NCBI GenBank assembly: GCA_003576535.1
Contig: QXCQ01000081.1
Span: forward strand, 118,641 to 182,640
Length of the DNA stretch: 64,000 nucleotides
Origin: Nakamurella silvestris
Lineage (GTDB): Bacteria > Actinomycetota > Actinomycetes > Mycobacteriales > Nakamurellaceae
Direction: 5' to 3'
Both the position numbers and the translations under genes were made by a program. This document shows positions 56,603 through 64,000 of this stretch, piece by piece; positions within the stretch are counted from its first letter, which is position 1; the number at the start of each line of letters is the position of its first letter. The notes beneath the pieces are model-generated. The model saw only the letters and a program-made list of their open reading frames with translations. It did no database searches and was not told where the DNA came from.

Positions 56603-57625
56603 TCAGCCGGCGCTGCCGGGGTTGATCGCGACCAGCACCTTGCCGGAGTGGTTGCCGTCCCGCGCGACGGCGAAGGCCTCATCGACCTCGGTCGGTGCGA
56701 AGGTGTGGGTGATCACCTGTTCCAGCTCCGGATGGGCGGCGAGCATCTCGACGGCCGCATCGATCTCGTCGGCGAACCGGAAGGTGCCGACCAGGGTCAA
56801 CTCCTTCGCCAGCATCGGGGCCAGGTTGATCGGACGAGGCTCATTGGCGAGCATGCCCAGCTGGACGATGGTGCCCCGCCGCTTGGCGGCCAGGACCGCG
56901 GCCGTCACACCTGCGGCCGCGCCCGAGCACTCGAGCACGAGATCGAATTCGCCCGAAGGGATGTCGTCGATGCCGACCTGCAGCACCTGGCCCGCACCGA
57001 GGGAGCGGGCCCGGTCCAACGGCCCGGGCAGAACATCCGAGGCGACCAGGCGCGTTGCCCCCTGCGCTGCGGCTGCAGCCAGGGCCAGCAACCCGATCGG
57101 ACCGGAACCGCTGATGAGGACGGACTTCCCGGCCGCTCCGCCGGCCAACGCCAGGCCGTGCAGGGCGACCGCCAAGGGCTCGGCGAGGGCACCCCGCTTG
57201 ACCGGGAGACCGTCGGGAAGTACTCGCACCATGGACGACTCGACCACCAACAACTCGGCCATCGCCCCCTGGGTGTGCGGCCAGGTGGCGGCGCTGCCCA
57301 GGTAGGACCCACCCGGCCAGAGGTGCGGGGCATCGTCCAGCCCCTCGACCGGCCGGCCGAAGCGAGCGGGGTGGACCGTGACGGCGGTTCCGGGTGCCAG
57401 GCGGCCGCTCGGGTCCGCCTCCACCACCGCCGACAGCTCGTGGCCGGGGATCAACGGCTCCCGCAGCGAGTACTCGCCGGTCGCACCGCGCGACCAGTAG
57501 TTCAGGTCGGAACCGCAGATCCCCACATAGGCGATGCGCAGCAGTACCTGATCGGGCCCGGGGGTCGGGTCCGCCAGTTCGGTGAGGCCGATGTCGGTGG
57601 CGGCCTTGATCACGACGGCGTGCAT
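56603..57625 (-). CDS. idnD: L-idonate 5-dehydrogenase-like zinc alcohol dehydrogenase
   Basis: 340 residues, MDR family. Catalytic zinc ligands in GICGSDLNYW and the GHE motif; Rossmann motif SGSGPIGLLALAAA. Oxidises L-idonate to 5-keto-D-gluconate (or acts in reverse). The lobe that normally carries four structural-zinc cysteines reads HPARFGRPVEGLDDAPHL, with none of them, so only the catalytic zinc is expected. Second-last gene of the operon; the pairing with an SDR and gluconokinase supports the assignment over other polyol dehydrogenases. Confidence 0.82.
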   Translation of the reverse strand: MHAVVIKAATDIGLTELADPTPGPDQVLLRIAYVGICGSDLNYWSRGATGEYSLREPLIPGHELSAVVEADPSGRLAPGTAVTVHPARFGRPVEGLDDAPHLWPGGSYLGSAATWPHTQGAMAELLVVESSMVRVLPDGLPVKRGALAEPLAVALHGLALAGGAAGKSVLISGSGPIGLLALAAAAAQGATRLVASDVLPGPLDRARSLGAGQVLQVGIDDIPSGEFDLVLECSGAAAGVTAAVLAAKRRGTIVQLGMLANEPRPINLAPMLAKELTLVGTFRFADEIDAAVEMLAAHPELEQVITHTFAPTEVDEAFAVARDGNHSGKVLVAINPGSAG

Positions 57626-57694
57626 GGTGATGCCCTTCGATATGCCCGGCGCGGCAGCCGGGGCGGGTGTGTGTCGGCGAAGCGGCTGGTCGGC

Positions 57695-58486
57695 TCAGAC
57701 CACCGCCGTCATCCCGCCGTCGACGAAGATGTTCTGGCCGGACACGAACGAGGAGGCGTCGGAGGCGAGGTAGATCAGGGTGCCGATCAGTTCGTCGACC
57801 CGTCCCCATCTTCCTGCCGGGGTCCGCTGCCTGACCCAGGCGCTGAACTCCTCGTTCTGGGTCAGCGCCGTGTTCATCTCGGTGGCGAAGTAGCCGGGCG
57901 AGAGCGCGTTCACCTGGATGTTGTGTCTGGCCAGGTCCGCTGCCATGCCTTTGGTGAGCATGACGAGACCGCCCTTGGAGGCGGAGTACGGGGCAATGGT
58001 CTGCCGGGCGAGCTGGGACTGCACCGAGGCGATGTTGATGATCTTGCCCGAGCCCCGGGAGACCATGCCGGGCAGGAACCCGCGCGTGACGTAGAAGGCC
58101 GAGGACAGGTTCGAGGCGATGACGTCGTCCCAGTCGGCGGTGTCGAACTCGGCGATCGGGGCACGGCGCTGGATGCCGGCGTTGTTCACCAGGATGTCCG
58201 GGATGCCGTGCGAGTCGACGAGCTCGTTGATCCCTGCGGCCACGGCTGCCGGGTCGGTGACGTCGAAGGAGACCGTTCCGGGCCGGGTTCCCGTGCGCTG
58301 GGTGATCAGGTCGGCGGTGACGGCAAGTTGTCCGGGGTCGCGACCGTGCAGGACGACCCTGGCCCCGGCCTCGGCCAGTCCCGTTGCCATCACGGCACCG
58401 AGGCCCCGGGAGGAACCGGTGACCAGTGCCTGACGGCCGTCGAGGTCGAAAAGTCTGCTGAGCAGTGAATTGTCGGTCATCGTCAC
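57695..58486 (-). CDS. idnO: SDR oxidoreductase, gluconate 5-dehydrogenase type
   Basis: 263 residues from the GTG overlapping the permease stop (GTGA); the ATG two codons later is the alternative. Short-chain dehydrogenase: cofactor motif GSSRGLGA, NNAG, and catalytic Ser-Tyr-Lys in NIASVQSQLA and YSASKGG. Reduces 5-keto-D-gluconate to D-gluconate with NAD(P)H in the cytoplasm. Coupled to the permease gene and 69 nt upstream of idnD; that spacer holds a plausible ribosome site but no clear hairpin terminator. Confidence 0.87.
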   Translation of the reverse strand: MTMTDNSLLSRLFDLDGRQALVTGSSRGLGAVMATGLAEAGARVVLHGRDPGQLAVTADLITQRTGTRPGTVSFDVTDPAAVAAGINELVDSHGIPDILVNNAGIQRRAPIAEFDTADWDDVIASNLSSAFYVTRGFLPGMVSRGSGKIINIASVQSQLARQTIAPYSASKGGLVMLTKGMAADLARHNIQVNALSPGYFATEMNTALTQNEEFSAWVRQRTPAGRWGRVDELIGTLIYLASDASSFVSGQNIFVDGGMTAVV

Positions 58487-59865
58487 ACCACCAGGAAGAG
58501 GGCGCCGACGAGAACGAAACCGAGCACCGATTCCAGGGCCTGCTGCAGGGTCCAGGTCTTCAGGGTGGTCTTGACGTCCATCCCCATCAGCCGGCCGACC
58601 AGCCAGAAGCCGGAATCGTTGACATGTCCGGCGAAAACGGACCCGGCCGCGGTGGCCAGGGTGATGCAGGCGATCTGCATCCCGGAGTAACCGCCGGCCA
58701 TGACCGCCGGGGCCATCAGCCCGGCCGCGGTGACCAGGGCCACCGTCGCCGAGCCCTGGGCCAGGCGCAGGATCACCGCGACCAGGTAGGCGGCCACGAT
58801 CACCGGGAGCCCGATGTCGGACAGCGACTCGGAGAGCGCGTCACCGATGCCGGTCGCGCGGAGCACACCGCCGAACATCCCGCCCGCGCCGGTGATGAGG
58901 ATGACCGAGCAGACCGGGCCCAGTGAGGACTCGAGGACCTTCTCCAATGCCGAACCGCTCTCGCCGCGTTTGACACCGAGGACGACCGAGGCGACGAGCA
59001 CCGAAATCAGCAGTGCGATGGGCGAACTGCCGATCAGGATCAAGGTCTGCACCCAGGTCGCGTCCTTGTCGACCGACCCCGCCGAGGCCAGGGAGGAGAC
59101 GCCGGTGTTCATGAAGATGAGCAGCATCGGCAGCAGCATCACCATGACGACGGTGCTGACCTTCGGCGGGTTGGTGGGCTGGTCGTCGTCGACGGTGGTA
59201 CCGAACAGGGCCGGCACCGGCAGGATGATCTTTCCGCCGATGAACTTGCCCCAGAGATAGCCGGAGACGTACCACACCGGAACGACCAGGATCAGGCCGA
59301 CCAGCAGCACCAGGCCGAGGTTGGCGCCGTAGAGCTCGGTGGCGGCCACCGGTCCCGGGTGCGGGGGGACGAAGACATGCATGACGGAGAACGCCGCGGC
59401 GGCCGGGATGCCGTACAGCAGCACGTTGTCCCCGCCCATCCGGCGGGCGACCGCGAAGATCACCGGGAGCATCACGATCAGTCCGGCGTCGAAGAAGATC
59501 GGGAAGCCCATGATCAGGCTCGCCAGGCCCAGTGCGAACACGGCCCGCTTCTCGCCGAAGAGGCGGACGAGCGCATCGGCCAGCACCTTGGCGCCGCCCG
59601 AGTGTTCCACCAGCTTGCCCAGCATCGCGCCGAGGCCGACCAGGAGGGCGACACCGGCCAGAGTGCTGCCGAATCCGCCGGTCAGGGTGTTGAGCACCGC
59701 CGAGATCGGCAGGCCGGCGGCCACGGCGGTCAGCAGGGACACGATGATCAAGGTGAGGAAGGCATGCACCTTGAACTTGATGACGAGTAACAGAATGACC
59801 GCGATAGCGCCGACGGCGATGAGCAGGAGCGGGCCCGTGCCGAGGGTTTGAGTCCAGTCGTCCAT
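58483..59865 (-). CDS. gntP: GntP-family gluconate:H+ symporter
   Basis: 460 residues with about 12-14 hydrophobic segments. GntP family features: GFPIFFDAGLIVMLPV, then MHVFVPPHPGPVAATELYG, and GHVNDSGFWLV near the C-terminus. Proton-coupled uptake of gluconate, idonate or a related sugar acid across the membrane. First gene of the catabolic operon; GGAGA ribosome site just upstream. The promoter region contains two CATACTTATG sites shared with the divergent GntR regulator gene. Confidence 0.94.
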   Translation of the reverse strand: MDDWTQTLGTGPLLLIAVGAIAVILLLVIKFKVHAFLTLIIVSLLTAVAAGLPISAVLNTLTGGFGSTLAGVALLVGLGAMLGKLVEHSGGAKVLADALVRLFGEKRAVFALGLASLIMGFPIFFDAGLIVMLPVIFAVARRMGGDNVLLYGIPAAAAFSVMHVFVPPHPGPVAATELYGANLGLVLLVGLILVVPVWYVSGYLWGKFIGGKIILPVPALFGTTVDDDQPTNPPKVSTVVMVMLLPMLLIFMNTGVSSLASAGSVDKDATWVQTLILIGSSPIALLISVLVASVVLGVKRGESGSALEKVLESSLGPVCSVILITGAGGMFGGVLRATGIGDALSESLSDIGLPVIVAAYLVAVILRLAQGSATVALVTAAGLMAPAVMAGGYSGMQIACITLATAAGSVFAGHVNDSGFWLVGRLMGMDVKTTLKTWTLQQALESVLGFVLVGALFLVV

Positions 59866-59950
59866 AAGGATCTCCGTTGATCAAGGAATGGTGTGTCGAC
59901 ACCGCTCAGGGGGCGTCGGAAGTGCGATGCGATCAGCCTGACAGATAAAA

Positions 59951-59977
59951 CATACTTATGCAATAGTCATACTTATG
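59951..59977. promoter_or_regulatory. Duplicated CATACTTATG operator-like sites
   Basis: CATACTTATG at 59951-59960 and again at 59968-59977, 17 bp apart, in the one A/T-rich patch of the divergent gntP/regulator gap. Each is itself a CATA-N2-TATG palindrome, suited to a dimeric GntR/FadR-type repressor. Likely binding sites of the adjacent regulator, controlling both directions (inference). Confidence 0.6.
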
Positions 59978-60054
59978 GCCCAGTCGCAGGTCAGGCCGTC
60001 GCGGTCCGGCACAGCGGGAGATCCTGCCTAGGATTGGGGCACTTACCCACGCCG

Positions 60055-60792
60055 ATGTCCGGAGGTCACGTGCTGCACGCAGGGCTGTTGGACGATCTCG
60101 GATGCCGTATCGCGTGGGGCCGGCTCCCACCCGGAACCGTGCTCACGACGGCAGCCCTGGAAGCCGAGTACGGGTTGTCGCGCACCGTGGTGCGGGAGGC
60201 CGTGCGGGTGTTGGAGGCGATGCGTCTGGTCGAAGCCCGTCGGCATGTCGGGATCACCGTGCGCCCGCGTCCGGAGTGGAACGCCCTCGATGTCCGACTC
60301 ATCGGCTGGAACCTTGCCGGCCCGGGACGTCAGGAAGAACTCGGTTCACTGATGGAACTACGCCAGGCGATCGAACCGGTGGCGGCGCGGCTGGCAGCCA
60401 CCAGGGCCTCGGCCGGGGACCGGGCGGAACTGGTGGCCCTTGCCTCCAGGCTCCGGGATCTGGGTCGTCAAGGGCTCGGCGAGAGTCAGGAGTACCTGAC
60501 CGCCGACATCGATTTCCATCGGCTGGTCGCCCAGTCCAGCGGCAACTACATGTTCGCCGGGGTTCTGGGTGAGGTGATCGGCGAGGTCCTCGCCGGCCGG
60601 ACCAGGTTGGGTCTGTCTCCCGCGCTGCCTGCTGTCGAAGCGCTCGACCTGCATCAGATTGCGGCGCTGGCGATCTCCGGCGGTGACGCCGATGCGGCCG
60701 AGAGGGCCATCCGGGCAATTGTCGAAGAGGCCCGTCGGGCGGCACTGGATGCCGGGGCGGCGACCGAGCCGGCCCCGGCCGCCACGGTCTGA
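60055..60792 (+). CDS. GntR-family regulator, FadR/FCD subfamily
   Basis: 245 residues from the ATG at 60055; a GTG at 60070, preceded closely by GGAGGT, is a real alternative. N-terminal winged helix (LEAEYGLSRTVVREAVRVLE). C-terminal FCD ligand domain with metal-binding DIDFHRLVAQSSGN and LHQIAALAISGGD, so it binds a small acid through a metal. Divergent from the gntP-idnO-idnD-gluconokinase operon, it most likely represses it until gluconate, idonate or a phosphorylated product is present. Confidence 0.92.
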   Translation: MSGGHVLHAGLLDDLGCRIAWGRLPPGTVLTTAALEAEYGLSRTVVREAVRVLEAMRLVEARRHVGITVRPRPEWNALDVRLIGWNLAGPGRQEELGSLMELRQAIEPVAARLAATRASAGDRAELVALASRLRDLGRQGLGESQEYLTADIDFHRLVAQSSGNYMFAGVLGEVIGEVLAGRTRLGLSPALPAVEALDLHQIAALAISGGDADAAERAIRAIVEEARRAALDAGAATEPAPAATV

Positions 60793-60795
60793 ACC

Positions 60796-61215
60796 TCAGG
60801 AGCGGGCGGTGACGGACCGGTAGGACCGCCCGACGAGTTCACGCAACACATCCAGGTCGACGTCGGCGAGCTTCTTCAGGTACAGACAGGACTTTCCCAG
60901 GGTGTGCGGTCCGAGCCGGGCGAGCAGTTCGGCGTACGCCTCGAATCCGTCCACCAGGTACACGGTGGTCTGCGCCTTGCGCGGCGAGAACCCGGTGGCG
61001 GCCATGTCGCCCTCACGGCCGGAGTCGTAGCGGTAGTGGTAGGACCCGTACCCGACGATCGCCGACCCCCACATGACGGCAGGCTGCCCCGTCGCCTCAC
61101 CGAAAACCTCCAGCAGGGTGAGCGCATCGGACCGTCGGACGGGATGCTCCACCGCCTCGATGAAGGCCCGCACATCGGCATCGGTCGGAACGGTGACGGG
61201 GGTATCGGGGGACAT
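60796..61215 (-). CDS. DUF1801 / YdhG-like protein
   Basis: 139 residues. DUF1801 pattern: RRSDALTLLEVFGEATGQP, then WGSAIVGYGSYHYRY and GFSPRKAQTTVYLV, with KSCLYLKKLADVDLDVL at the end. Members are small soluble proteins of unknown function, structurally related to iron-sulfur frataxin-like YdhG. It is convergent with the GntR gene with only 3 bp between stops, and divergent from the EamA leader region. Confidence 0.9.
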   Translation of the reverse strand: MSPDTPVTVPTDADVRAFIEAVEHPVRRSDALTLLEVFGEATGQPAVMWGSAIVGYGSYHYRYDSGREGDMAATGFSPRKAQTTVYLVDGFEAYAELLARLGPHTLGKSCLYLKKLADVDLDVLRELVGRSYRSVTARS

Positions 61216-61231
61216 GACCGCCGATCATGCC

Positions 61232-61262
61232 TTGACACCGTCCCCGACGTCCAGGCTAAGCT
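61232..61262 (+). promoter_or_regulatory. Candidate promoter of the EamA leader transcript
   Basis: TTGACA (61232-61237), 19 nt, TAAGCT (61257-61262). The predicted start falls at or next to the A of an ATG at 61270, so the transcript would begin with a leaderless small ORF. Confidence 0.45.
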
Positions 61263-61269
61263 CCTGCAC

Positions 61270-61323
61270 ATGCGCAAGTACTGCGGTCACACCACCGCCA
61301 CTCCGCCGCCGTCCCGTCACTGA
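61270..61323 (+). CDS. Candidate 17-residue leader peptide upstream of EamA gene
   Basis: ATG at 61270 to TGA at 61321-61323, encoding MRKYCGHTTATPPPSRH. It begins where a -10 box predicts the mRNA 5' end (leaderless). It contains a triple proline, a known ribosome-slowing motif, six codons before the stop. Just after the stop, GGGTAGGG can pair with CTCCCTCCC (61357-61365), and CTCCC can instead pair with the EamA ribosome site GGGAG (61396-61400). This would give two exclusive structures, as in translational attenuators. No homologue comparison is possible here, so chance is not excluded. Confidence 0.35.
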   Translation: MRKYCGHTTATPPPSRH

Positions 61324-61408
61324 CGGGTAGGGCTGCCGCCTGGTGCGGTGCAACGACTCCCTCCCGAGATGCGTCCATCGACCATTTCCAGCTGTGGGAG
61401 CAATCCTG

Positions 61409-62419
61409 ATGTACTCCTCGCAATTCGAACGACCTGAATCCCTCTCTGCGCCGATCTCCGCCACGAGTGCCGTACCCGGGGCGGGGCGGGGCGCAGCCTC
61501 CTCCGGTCCGCTGTTGTTGACCCTGTTGGCCGGAATACTGTGGGGCACCGGTGGTCTCACCGGATCGCTGTTGTCCGAACATGCCGGTACCGGTGCCGTC
61601 ACCAACGGGGCGATCCGGCTGCTCGGCGGGGGCCTGATCGTCACCGCCGTGATGGCGGTGACCGGCATGTTGTCCGACATCCGTTGGGACAGAACAATTC
61701 GCCGGCGCCTGCTGGTGATCGGACTGGCCTCCGCCGGATTCCAGACGGCCTATTTCTGCGCGGTGGCGCTGACCTCGGTCAGCCTGGCCACGCTGGTGAC
61801 CATCGGTCTGTGCCCCGTCCTGGTGACGATCGCCTCGGCGATCCGGGACCGTCGCCGACCGGAGCCGATCACCGTCGTCACCACCTCGGTGGCCGTCGGC
61901 GGTCTGATCCTGCTCATCGGATTCCCGGGTGAGAACTACGGACTGGCAGCCCTTCTCGCCTTCGGGTTGTGCTTCCTGTCTGCCTGTGGGTTCACCGTGA
62001 TCACCCTGGTCACGGCCACCCCGTTGCCGGGTCTGCCGTCGATGGCCGCGGCCGGTCCCGCCTTCGTCATCGGAGGTCTGGTGCTGATCCCGGTGGTGGC
62101 GATCGTGTCCGCGATCGACGGCAGCTCCCTCGGCGCGCAGGTGTCCGGGATCGACGACTGGAAATCGATCCTGCTGGTCCTGGCCTTCGCGCTGATCCCG
62201 ACGGCGTTGGCGTACACCGCCTATTTCCGCGGGGTGGAGGGCACGGCCCCCACGGCCGCGGCCCTGTCCGCACTGCTGGAACCACTCACCGCCACCGTGC
62301 TGGCGGCGCTGATCCTGCACGAGCGGATGGGAACCCTGGCCATCTGCGGGGCCGTGGTGATCGGTGCGGCTGTGGCGGTCCGGGCAATCCACTCCGGACG
62401 GCGACCTGCCGCCGGCTGA
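61409..62419 (+). CDS. EamA/DMT-family transporter
   Basis: 336 residues from the ATG at 61409, with GGGAG 8 nt upstream. About ten transmembrane helices in two EamA repeats (first TLLAGILWGTGGLTGSLL, second LLAFGLCFLSACGFTVITL) with the family end LEPLTATVLAALILHERM. Probable exporter of an amino acid or other small metabolite; substrate unknown. A 140-nt leader contains the candidate regulatory small ORF. A family-2 inverted repeat follows 8 nt after the stop. Confidence 0.92.
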   Translation: MYSSQFERPESLSAPISATSAVPGAGRGAASSGPLLLTLLAGILWGTGGLTGSLLSEHAGTGAVTNGAIRLLGGGLIVTAVMAVTGMLSDIRWDRTIRRRLLVIGLASAGFQTAYFCAVALTSVSLATLVTIGLCPVLVTIASAIRDRRRPEPITVVTTSVAVGGLILLIGFPGENYGLAALLAFGLCFLSACGFTVITLVTATPLPGLPSMAAAGPAFVIGGLVLIPVVAIVSAIDGSSLGAQVSGIDDWKSILLVLAFALIPTALAYTAYFRGVEGTAPTAAALSALLEPLTATVLAALILHERMGTLAICGAVVIGAAVAVRAIHSGRRPAAG

Positions 62420-62427
62420 ATACCTGG

Positions 62428-62489
62428 CCGCGCTTCTTCTCGACTATCGCGCCCGCTGCAGCGAGCGCGATGGTCGGGACGGAGCGCGG
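62428..62489. repeat. Nested inverted repeat, family 2, copy 3
   Basis: CCGCGCT (from 62428) pairs with AGCGCGG (to 62489), with a weaker middle (TCTTCTCGAC against GTCGGGACGG). The inner stem ATCGCGC / GCGCGAT encloses CCGCTGCAGCGA. It lies between the convergent EamA and cyclotransferase genes. Confidence 0.85.
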
Positions 62490-62515
62490 TCAGCGGTACC
62501 GGGTCGTGAAGGTGC

Positions 62516-62968
62516 TCAGGTCCCGTGGGAACGACAGGGGCGGTGACGGATCCCGGTGACGTAGTCGTCCGGGGCTCCGGCGGCCTCGGCCGCATCGGCG
62601 ATGACCCCCAGGTACCGGGCGGACGGCAGGCCGCCCTCGTAGGCCTGCAGGGCGTACAACCAGGCGAGCACGTCACCGTCGATGGTCGACACCCGGAGCC
62701 GGATCTTGGAGTAGACACCGAGGTCGGCGCCCTCCCAGGAGTCGAGGGCACGTTCGTCGGCCTCGGCCATGTCGTACAGCACACAGAAGACGGAACTGTC
62801 CGGGTCCTCCACGATGGTGGTCAGAGCACCCTCCCAGCCGAGGTCCTCGCCGCCGAAGGTCAGCCGCCAGCCCTGCAGCCAGCCGGTACCGGCCAGGGGT
62901 GCGGAGGGACACCGTTGCAGCATCTGCGCGGGATCCATGTTGGACCCGTAGGCGGCATAGAGGGCCAT
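62516..62968 (-). CDS. Gamma-glutamylcyclotransferase-like protein
   Basis: 150 residues. GGCT/AIG2-type fold: substrate loop YGSNMDPAQM at residues ~7-16, and an acidic residue in the YDMAEADERALDSWEG segment expected to act as general base. Relatives cleave gamma-glutamyl dipeptides to 5-oxoproline plus amino acid. The mycobacterial counterpart (Rv3304) also sits divergent to lpdA. On the minus strand TACGCT (62980-62975) is followed by six bases and the ATG, suggesting a leaderless mRNA. Confidence 0.87.
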   Translation of the reverse strand: MALYAAYGSNMDPAQMLQRCPSAPLAGTGWLQGWRLTFGGEDLGWEGALTTIVEDPDSSVFCVLYDMAEADERALDSWEGADLGVYSKIRLRVSTIDGDVLAWLYALQAYEGGLPSARYLGVIADAAEAAGAPDDYVTGIRHRPCRSHGT

Positions 62969-63153
62969 GGTGTCAGCGTATCGCTGCGCACCCCCTCCTC
63001 ATGCCCAGGGGCGGCCCGCCACGGGCGGGTGTCGCCCTCCCGGCTGTATTGCCGCTGTGTGGCGGGCTACGGTGGAACCGCTCGTTTGCCCGCCGCACCC
63101 GGCCCAGCCGTACCGGTGGTGACCCCACCGGCCCTGAACCTAGGAGTTCCTCC

Positions 63154-64000
63154 ATGACCCGCATCGTGATCATCGGCGGCGGACCCGCCGGCTACGAGGC
63201 AGCACTGGTCGCCGCCCAGTACGGCGCAGAGGTGACCCTGGTCGAGGCCGACGGCATGGGCGGCGGCTGTGTGCTCTACGACTGCGTCCCCTCCAAGACC
63301 TTCATCGCCTCCGCCGGAGGCCGCACCTCGGTCCGGGAGGCCGGTGACCTGGGCATCGTCATCCCGCGGGAGGACGTCGCCGTCGACATCTCCCGGGTCC
63401 ACGCCCGCGTGACCAACCTGGCCATGGCCCAGTCCGCCGATGTGCGGACCCGGCTCCTGGCCGAAGGGGTGACGATCGTGTCCGGGTGGGCCCGGTTCGC
63501 AGACCAGGTGCCCGGTCTGGCCGTGCACATGATCGAGGTCACCGAGACCGACGGCAGCACCTTCGAGGTGGCCGCCGACTTTGTGTTGATCGCCACAGGA
63601 GCCACCCCGCGCCTGCTGCCCACGGCCATGCCGGACGGAGAGCGGATCCTCACCTGGCGTCAGGTCTACGGGCTGACCGAGCTGCCCGAGCACCTGATCG
63701 TCGTCGGATCCGGTGTCACCGGGGCCGAGTTCGCCTCGGCCTACACCGAACTGGGTGTCCGGGTCACCCTGGTGTCCAGCCGCGACCGGGTGCTGCCCGG
63801 TGAGGACGCCGACGCCGCCGCCGTGATCGAGGACGTGTTCGCCGAGCGCGGCACCACCCTGGTCAAACACGCCCGCGCCGCCTCGGTGGTCCGGGACGGC
63901 GACGGGGTCGTCGTCACCCTCGAGGACGGCCGCGTGGTCACCGGCTCCCACGCGTTGATGACGGTCGGGTCCATCCCGAACACGGCCGACCTGGCCCTGG
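63154..64000 (+). CDS. lpdA: LpdA-like flavoprotein disulfide reductase / NAD(P)H quinone dehydrogenase, 3' end outside window
   Basis: First 282 residues of a gene running past the right edge; ATG at 63154 with TAGGAG 8-9 nt upstream. FAD motif VIIGGGPAGYEAAL; NAD motif VVGSGVTGAEFASAYTELG. Closely resembles mycobacterial LpdA (for example DCVPSKTFIAS, PDGERILTWRQ, GSHALMTVGS). Unlike LpdA as I recall it, which lacks the first redox cysteine, this protein has both (C39 and C44 in GGGCVLYDC), the CxxxxC arrangement of true disulfide reductases. Divergent from the cyclotransferase gene. Confidence 0.9.
   Translation, partial: MTRIVIIGGGPAGYEAALVAAQYGAEVTLVEADGMGGGCVLYDCVPSKTFIASAGGRTSVREAGDLGIVIPREDVAVDISRVHARVTNLAMAQSADVRTRLLAEGVTIVSGWARFADQVPGLAVHMIEVTETDGSTFEVAADFVLIATGATPRLLPTAMPDGERILTWRQVYGLTELPEHLIVVGSGVTGAEFASAYTELGVRVTLVSSRDRVLPGEDADAAAVIEDVFAERGTTLVKHARAASVVRDGDGVVVTLEDGRVVTGSHALMTVGSIPNTADLAL

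Overview
High-GC actinobacterial chromosome (roughly 65-68% G+C by eye). It has ATGA-coupled operons, GTG starts, likely leaderless promoters, and Mycobacterium-like relatives of fprA, metZ/rhodanese, deoD, pmmB, upp, an Rv3304-type cyclotransferase and lpdA. The order is shuffled relative to Mycobacterium. A mycolic-acid-free actinomycete (Nakamurella-like or similar) is plausible, but genus cannot be decided from sequence alone. No rRNA, tRNA, CRISPR array, transposase or integrase was seen.

Region 1 (1-27,025, all plus strand) is one long, tightly coupled locus that I read as a type VII-secretion-like machine wired to Ser/Thr phospho-signalling. In order: FHA protein (cut by the window edge), PknB-type membrane kinase, FHA/winged-helix protein, a ~2,100-residue membrane-anchored Ig/FN3 surface protein, MoxR ATPase, DUF58 protein, a transglutaminase-like membrane protein that has lost its catalytic Cys and His, an EssC/EccC-type triple ATPase with an FHA domain, a tryptophan-less WXG100-like protein with its own promoter and downstream hairpin, a WXG100/EspC-like protein with a proline-rich tail, a predicted secreted effector, two unknown proteins, and three zinc-ribbon membrane proteins (one with FHA, one with about 12 TM segments, one with SPOR-like and peptidoglycan-binding domains). 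No EccB, EccD, EccE, MycP, EsaA, EssA or EssB homologue is recognisable here. This is the best candidate for an incompletely described system.

Region 2 (27,032-32,662) holds a large HTH-STAND-WD40 protein and a divergent pair of response-regulator-like paralogues, each missing a different receiver-domain residue, flanking a palindromic operator-like site.

Region 3 (32,751-45,453) is housekeeping: fprA; metZ-rhodanese-DUF1737; two aldehyde dehydrogenase genes (one lacking the catalytic domain) with deoC; upp; a triple-META lipoprotein; pmmB-deoD; terD. Together these form a nucleoside/pentose salvage neighbourhood. Region 4 (45,565-53,543) is a Ser/Thr kinase, meaB-mutB-mutA (methylmalonyl-CoA mutase) and a glutamate-cysteine ligase family gene. 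Region 5 (53,717-64,000) has an M20 amidohydrolase, a GntR-controlled L-idonate/gluconate operon (gntP-idnO-idnD-gluconokinase), a DUF1801 protein, an EamA exporter with a candidate leader peptide, a gamma-glutamylcyclotransferase and the start of lpdA.

Two families of nested inverted repeats, three copies each, sit only at gene 3' ends from 32.6 kb onward and are absent from the T7SS-like locus.
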